From assembly GCA_963920705.1 (NCBI GenBank), contig OY987234.1, positions 8,404,600-8,468,599 of the forward strand: a DNA stretch of 64,000 nucleotides, written 5' to 3'. Source of the DNA: Odiellus spinosus (taxonomy: Eukaryota; Arthropoda; Arachnida; Opiliones; Phalangiidae). The position numbers and the translations under genes are program-made. Of the stretch, positions 59,613 through 64,000 are shown piece after piece (the first letter of the stretch is position 1; every line of letters begins with the position of its first letter). The notes beneath the pieces were generated by a model. That model saw nothing but the letters and a program-made list of their open reading frames with translations. It was not told the DNA's origin and ran no database searches.

Positions 59613-60513
59613 CGGGTTGAGAAAGAGTTGAGACGGGTTGAGAAAGAGTTGAGACGGGTTGAGAAAGAGTTGAGACGGGTTGAGAAAGAGTTGAGACGGG
59701 TTGAGAAAGAGTTGAGACGGGTTGAGAAAGAGTTGAGACGGGTTGAGAAAGAGTTGAGACGGGTTGAGACGGGTTGAGAAAGAGTTGAGACGGGTTGAGA
59801 AAGAGTTGAGACGGGTTGAGAAAGAGTTGAGACGGGTTGAGAAAGAGTTGAGACGGGTTGAGAAAGAGTTGAGACGGGTTGAGAAAGAGTTGAGACGGGT
59901 TGAGAAAGAGTTGAGACGGGTTGAGAAAGAGTTGAGACGGGTTGAGAAAGAGTTGAGACGGGTTGAGAAAGAGTTGAGACGGGTTGAGAAAGAGTTGAGA
60001 CGGGTTGAGAAAGAGTTGAGACGGGTTGAGAAAGAGTTGAGACGGGTTGAGAAAGAGTTGAGACGGGTTGAGAAGGAGTTGAGACGGGTTGAGAAGGAGT
60101 TGAGACGGGTTGAGAAGGAGTTGAGACGGGTTGAGAAGGAGTTGAGACGGGTTGAGAAAGAGTTGAGACGGGTTGAGAAAGAGTTGAGACGGGTTGAGAA
60201 AGAGTTGAGACGGGTTGAGAAAGAGTTGAGACGGGTTGAGAAAGAGTTGAGACGGGTTGAGAAAGAGTTGAGACGGGTTGAGAAAGAGTTGAGACGGGTT
60301 GAGAAAGAGTTGAGACGGGTTGAGAAAGAGTTGAGACGGGTTGAGAAAGAGTTGAGACGGGTTGAGAAAGAGTTGAGACGGGTTGAGAAAGAGTTGAGAC
60401 GGGTTGAGACGGGTTGAGACGGGTTGAGAAAGAGTTGAGACGGGTGGAGAAAGAGTTGAGACGGGTTGAGAAAGAGTTGAGACGGGTTGAGAAAGAGTTG
60501 AGACGGGTTGAGA
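59613..60513. repeat. 21-bp minisatellite, left copy
   Basis: About 43 copies of GAGACGGGTTGAGAAAGAGTT with rare variants (four consecutive AAGGAG units at 60070-60150). Starts abruptly inside a monomer after ATATCTCGGC. The period is a multiple of three and lacks stops, so several frames stay open; none is a credible gene. Confidence 0.95.
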
Positions 60514-60967
60514 AAGACCGGTCCAAGATTGGAGATTGGATGCGAATCCGCTGACAATGAGGTACGATTCGACCCGTTTCCGTCACCTTGGCCTTTCCTC
60601 TGGAACAAAGCTGAATGCCCTACATTTAACTACTCCACTCAGATACACTAATCCCATTGAACGCATTTCGTAAACGATGCTTCATCAAAAGTTTGCTTTT
60701 CAAAAAAAGAGCGCTAATATAACAAAAAAATCTAAAACTTTTTTGGAGAAAAAATCCCTTATTTCTCAGCTGAAAAACGGTAAATTTTTTGGAAATAATA
60801 ATTACTTATAGTATTTAAACTAATCTTTCCGATGAGATAAGTCTAGTTAAATTCAACTCATTGCTTCAAAATCAAATATAATTATGAAAATAAATCAATA
60901 CCACTTATTTCACATAATGTGGGAGTAGTTTTTGAAATAATTATTACTTGTAGTAACTAAACTCCTC
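60514..60967. other. Central spacer of the foldback element
   Basis: About 230 bp of unique sequence, followed from about 60760 by a diverged monomer in left-arm orientation (AGCTGAAAAACGGTAAA, then CCGATGAGATAAGTCTAG). No coding frame seen. Confidence 0.7.
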
Positions 60968-61283
60968 TTTCTCAACCCGTCTCAACTCTTTCTCAACCCG
61001 TCTCAACTCTTTCTCAACCCGTCTCAACTCTTTCTCAACCCGTCTCAACTCTTTCTCAACCCGTCTCAACTCTTTCTCAACCCGTCTCAACTCTTTCTCA
61101 ACCCGTCTCAACTCTTTCTCAACCCGTCTCAACTCTTTCTCAACCCGTCTCAACTCTTTCTCAACCCGTCTCAACTCTTTCTCAACCCGTCTCAACTCTT
61201 TCTCAACCCGTCTCAACTCTTTCTCAACCCGTCTCAACTCTTTCTCAACCCGTCTCAACTCTTTCTCAACCCGTCTCAACCCG
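60968..61283. repeat. 21-bp minisatellite, right copy, inverted
   Basis: About 15 copies of the complement of the left minisatellite unit (TCTCAACCCGTCTCAACTCTT is one unit and a base short of shared phase). Its outer junction is GGGTTGAG/GCCGAGATAT in complement, the same breakpoint as on the left. Confidence 0.95.
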
Positions 61284-62900
61284 CCGAGATATATGGCTTT
61301 TTATGCCCCCCCTGATATTTATATAGTATAAAATTTGTGAAAAAACTAGTTTTTTCCTAAGTTTCATAATTTTATTTCCTAATGAAGGAATGAGTTGATT
61401 TTAACTAGACCTATCTCATTCGAAAGAGGAGTTTAATTAGAATAATTGAGAATAATTTAAAAAACTTTGACCGTTTTTGAGCCGAGATATATGGCTTTAT
61501 ATGTAACCCCCTGATATTTATATAGTATAAAATTTGTGAAAAAACTAGTTTTTTCCTAAGTTTCATAATTTTATTTCCTAATGAAGGAATGAGTTGATTT
61601 TAACTAGACCTATCTCATTCGAAAGAGGAGTTTAATTAGAATAATTGAGAATAATTTAAAAAACTTTGACCGTTTTTGAGCCGAGATATATGGCTTTATA
61701 TGTAACCCCCTGATATTTATATAGTATAAAATTTGTGAAAAAACTAGTTTTTTCCTAAGTTTCATAATTTTATTTCCTAATGAAGGAATGAGTTGATTTT
61801 AACTAGACCTATCTCATTCGAAAGAGGAGTTTAATTAGAATAATTGAGAATAATTTAAAAAACTTTGACCGTTTTTGAGCCGAGATATATGGCTTTTTAT
61901 GTAATCCCCTGATATTTATACAGTATAAAATTTGTGAAAAAACCAGTTTTTTCCTAAGTTTGATAATTTTATTTCCTAATGAAGTAATGAGTTGATTTTA
62001 ACTAGACCTATCTCATTCGAAAGAGGAGTTTAATTAGAATAATTGAGAATAATTTAAAAAACTTGGACCGTTTTTGAGCCGAGATATATGGCTTTATATG
62101 TAACCCCCTGATATTTATATAGTATAAAATTTGTGAAAAAACTAGTTTTTTCCTAAGTTTCATAATTTTATTTCCTAATGAAGGAATGAGTTGATTTTAA
62201 CTAGACCTATCTCATTCGAAAGAGGAGTTTAATTAGAATAATTGAGAATAATTTAAAAAACTTTGACCGTTTTTGAGCCGAGATATATGGCTTTTTATGT
62301 AATCCCCTGATATTTATACAGTATAAAATTTGTGAAAAAACCAGTTTTTTCCTAAGTTTCATAATTTTATTTCCTAATGAAGGAATGAGTTGATTTTAAC
62401 TAGACCTATCTCATTCGAAAGAGGAGTTTAATTAGAATAATTGAGAATAATTTAATAAACTTTGACCGTTTTTGAGCCGAGATATATGGCTTTATATGTA
62501 ACCCCCTGATATTTATATAGTATAAAATTTGTGAAAAAACTAGTTTTTTCCTAAGTTTCATAATTTTATTTCCTAATGAAGGAATGAGTTGATTTTAACT
62601 AGACCTATCTCATTCGAAAGAGGAGTTTAATTAGAATAATTGAGAATAATTTAAAAAACTTTGACCGTTTTTGAGCCGAGATATATGGCTTTATATGTAA
62701 CCCCCTGATATTTATATAGTATAAAATTTGTGAAAAAACTAGTTTTTTCCTAAGTTTCATAATTTTATTTCCTAATGAAGGAATGAGTTGATTTTAACTA
62801 GACCTATCTCATTCGAAAGAGGAGTTTAATTAGAATAATTGAGAATAATTTAAAAAACTTTGACTGTTTTTGAGCCGAGATATATGGCTTTTTATCCACC
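61284..62900. repeat. Right-arm array of about 200-bp monomers, inverted
   Basis: Eight inverted copies, nearly all of type C (GTATAAAATTTGTGAAAAAA), unlike the mixed left arm. The arms therefore appear to have been homogenised separately. Confidence 0.9.
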
Positions 62901-63275
62901 CCCTTGATAAATATACAGTATATGTGAAAAAGCTAGTTTGAATTTTGAAGCTTTATTTGCGTCATCAATGCGCCATCTATTGTGAAGTGATTACGTAAAA
63001 TTTTGTTAATTTTAGTTTAAATGCTTTTTTTACAAAGCATTTATAGTTAAAATATTAAAAATAATGAATATTATGATAAATGATTTCAGTTACCCCTAAT
63101 TTTAACGTTTTTACCGTAAAATTCGTCGAAAACTAAACCTTGATAGGTAGGTCTTAAAATGGTTTTAGGCCATATCTCGAGTCGCGAGTCTGGCAGAATC
63201 TGGGAAATTTTTTGGGCCGATTGTTCTGGCCGAATGAACGACCGATTCTGCCAAATTGACGACGATTTAGCCTAT

Positions 63276-63977
63276 GACCTCGAAATATCACCAAATTGCA
63301 GTTAAAAAATTAAATTTTACAAAAGGTCAAGAATGTCGAGTCAGGTAATTTTCAAATATGCCAAATAGTGAGCGAACGGTGGCGTGCACCCCCCCCCCCC
63401 CTGTTCGAATTGAAATCGAGTTAAGAACTGCCTCTCCAAGGTGGTTTTTCATTATCTTCTGATAAAACGGAACGTTGTTGTGAAAATATATTTAATGTGT
63501 GAAATAATGTAAAGTAGAGCAATTCAATTGATCTGGCAAAAAAACTGTAAAAACTTAAAAATTAGAATTTCCCTTCAACCTTGTCTAGCTGACGTCATAA
63601 CTGATAATTCTGTTTTGTATGAGTAAACAAATCGTTCCGCCGTTACCAACCCCTCCCACTCCCGCTGAAGCTAGTATCTCCTGCTGTCAGAAGCACGCAG
63701 AGGGGATGACAAAATAAAATGTAGAAAAACTAAGTTAACGATTGAGAACAAACGCGCCGCCGCTGCGCACAGATATAGACAGAAACGTAGCGTGTCTTTC
63801 ATCGACTATTTCTCGGGCGTTATTCGACCAGTTAGCGGCGTGGCGGTAAGGTAGCTAGATTGCCTCGTGTTTTCTCCCCTCATGAGGAAAGTTCGCGAAA
63901 CAATGATCAAAGTTTAGTTCGATTAAAGGAAAATCGTTTGTTATTTTAATTACGTAACGAATTTAATTTATTTCAAA
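63276..63977. other. Spacer and putative promoter at the right end
   Basis: A C run (63390-63402) and, from about 63640, a CpG-rich stretch (GCGCCGCCGCTGCGC) typical of a promoter. Its gene would lie mostly outside the window. Confidence 0.4.
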
Positions 63978-64000
63978 ATGCACGGAGGAATCGTCGATAG
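63978..64000 (+). CDS. Possible first codons of a gene running off the window
   Basis: ATG followed by an open frame (MHGGIVD) to the window end, in a context of CAAA before the ATG. The preceding 300 bp are richer in CpG than the surrounding DNA, as expected of a promoter and 5' UTR. Only seven codons are visible, so this is a guess. Confidence 0.25.

Larger units (their letters stand above)
57617..63266. mobile_element. Giant foldback (FB/MULE-like) transposon with 9-bp target duplication
   Basis: A 5.65-kb near-perfect inverted repeat. The outer ends begin ATCGTCGTCAATTTGGCAG on the left and end in its complement on the right; the direct repeat TTAGCCTAT flanks both ends (57608-57616 and 63267-63275). 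Each arm has about 370 bp of unique terminal sequence, then about eight tandem monomers of 200-203 bp, then a 21-bp minisatellite, around a 0.46-kb centre. No transposase frame is visible, so it is non-autonomous. Long terminal inverted repeats built of tandem units plus 9-bp duplications are the hallmarks of Drosophila FB elements and Mutator-type transposition; the link is by architecture only. Confidence 0.88.

Noticed and set aside
59565-60608. Long frames of STRLNSF, PSQLFL and RRVEKEL repeats on both strands
   Set aside because: They are readings of the 21-bp minisatellite, whose period is a multiple of three and has no stops in several frames. No start context, no non-repeat coding sequence.
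57990-62900. CRISPR array or centromeric satellite
   Set aside because: Eukaryotic context, no spacers, and the monomers are arms of one transposon with target duplication.

Overview
The window is a eukaryotic nuclear contig: every conserved protein is split by GT-AG introns, many only 50-80 bp long, in AT-rich DNA full of inverted-repeat elements and intron-specific tandem repeats. Protein similarity recalled from families (insect-like G-gamma, pancreatic-lipase-like secreted proteins, nucleoporin 155, transportin-1) suggests a protostome animal, most likely an arthropod. The species cannot be told from the sequence alone. All exon models below were read by hand; each keeps frame and sums to a whole number of codons.

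Layout. 1672-12010 (+): Nup155, 23 exons, introns packed with private minisatellites. 12011-16590: repeat-rich spacer with a SINE-like unit and foldback MITEs. 16591-23067 (+) and 24028-27821 (+): tandem paralogous pancreatic-lipase-like secreted proteins. The first has an intact Ser-Asp-His triad. The second has lost the nucleophile serine and carries a long arginine-rich lid. 28903-29241 (+): G-protein gamma subunit with a CAVL CaaX box. 31114-33358 (-): F-box/WD40 protein, FBXW9-like, divergent from 34117-46746 (+): transportin-1. 46747-52778: long gene-free AT-rich DNA. 52779-53463 (-): Asterix/WDR83OS, sharing a short divergent promoter with a REDIC1/C12orf40-like gene at 53811-55954 (+). 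56034-56768 (-): single-exon C1orf74-family protein. 57617-63266: a 5.65-kb foldback transposon with 9-bp direct repeats at its ends. The window ends in a CpG-containing putative promoter and possible first codons of another gene.

Most notable finds: (1) four introns of transportin-1 each hold a same-strand copy of what looks like one box H/ACA snoRNA family, with matching hairpin-hinge-hairpin-ACA architecture and compensatory stem changes; (2) a giant FB/MULE-like foldback element whose arms are about 200-bp tandem monomers capped by inward inverted 21-bp minisatellites; (3) a lipase pseudoenzyme next to its active paralogue; (4) an array of LC8-like QT motifs, part of it made by a 117-bp tandem duplication, at the C-terminus of the REDIC1-like protein; (5) nested MITE families, including inverse-orientation copies of the same element in the window.
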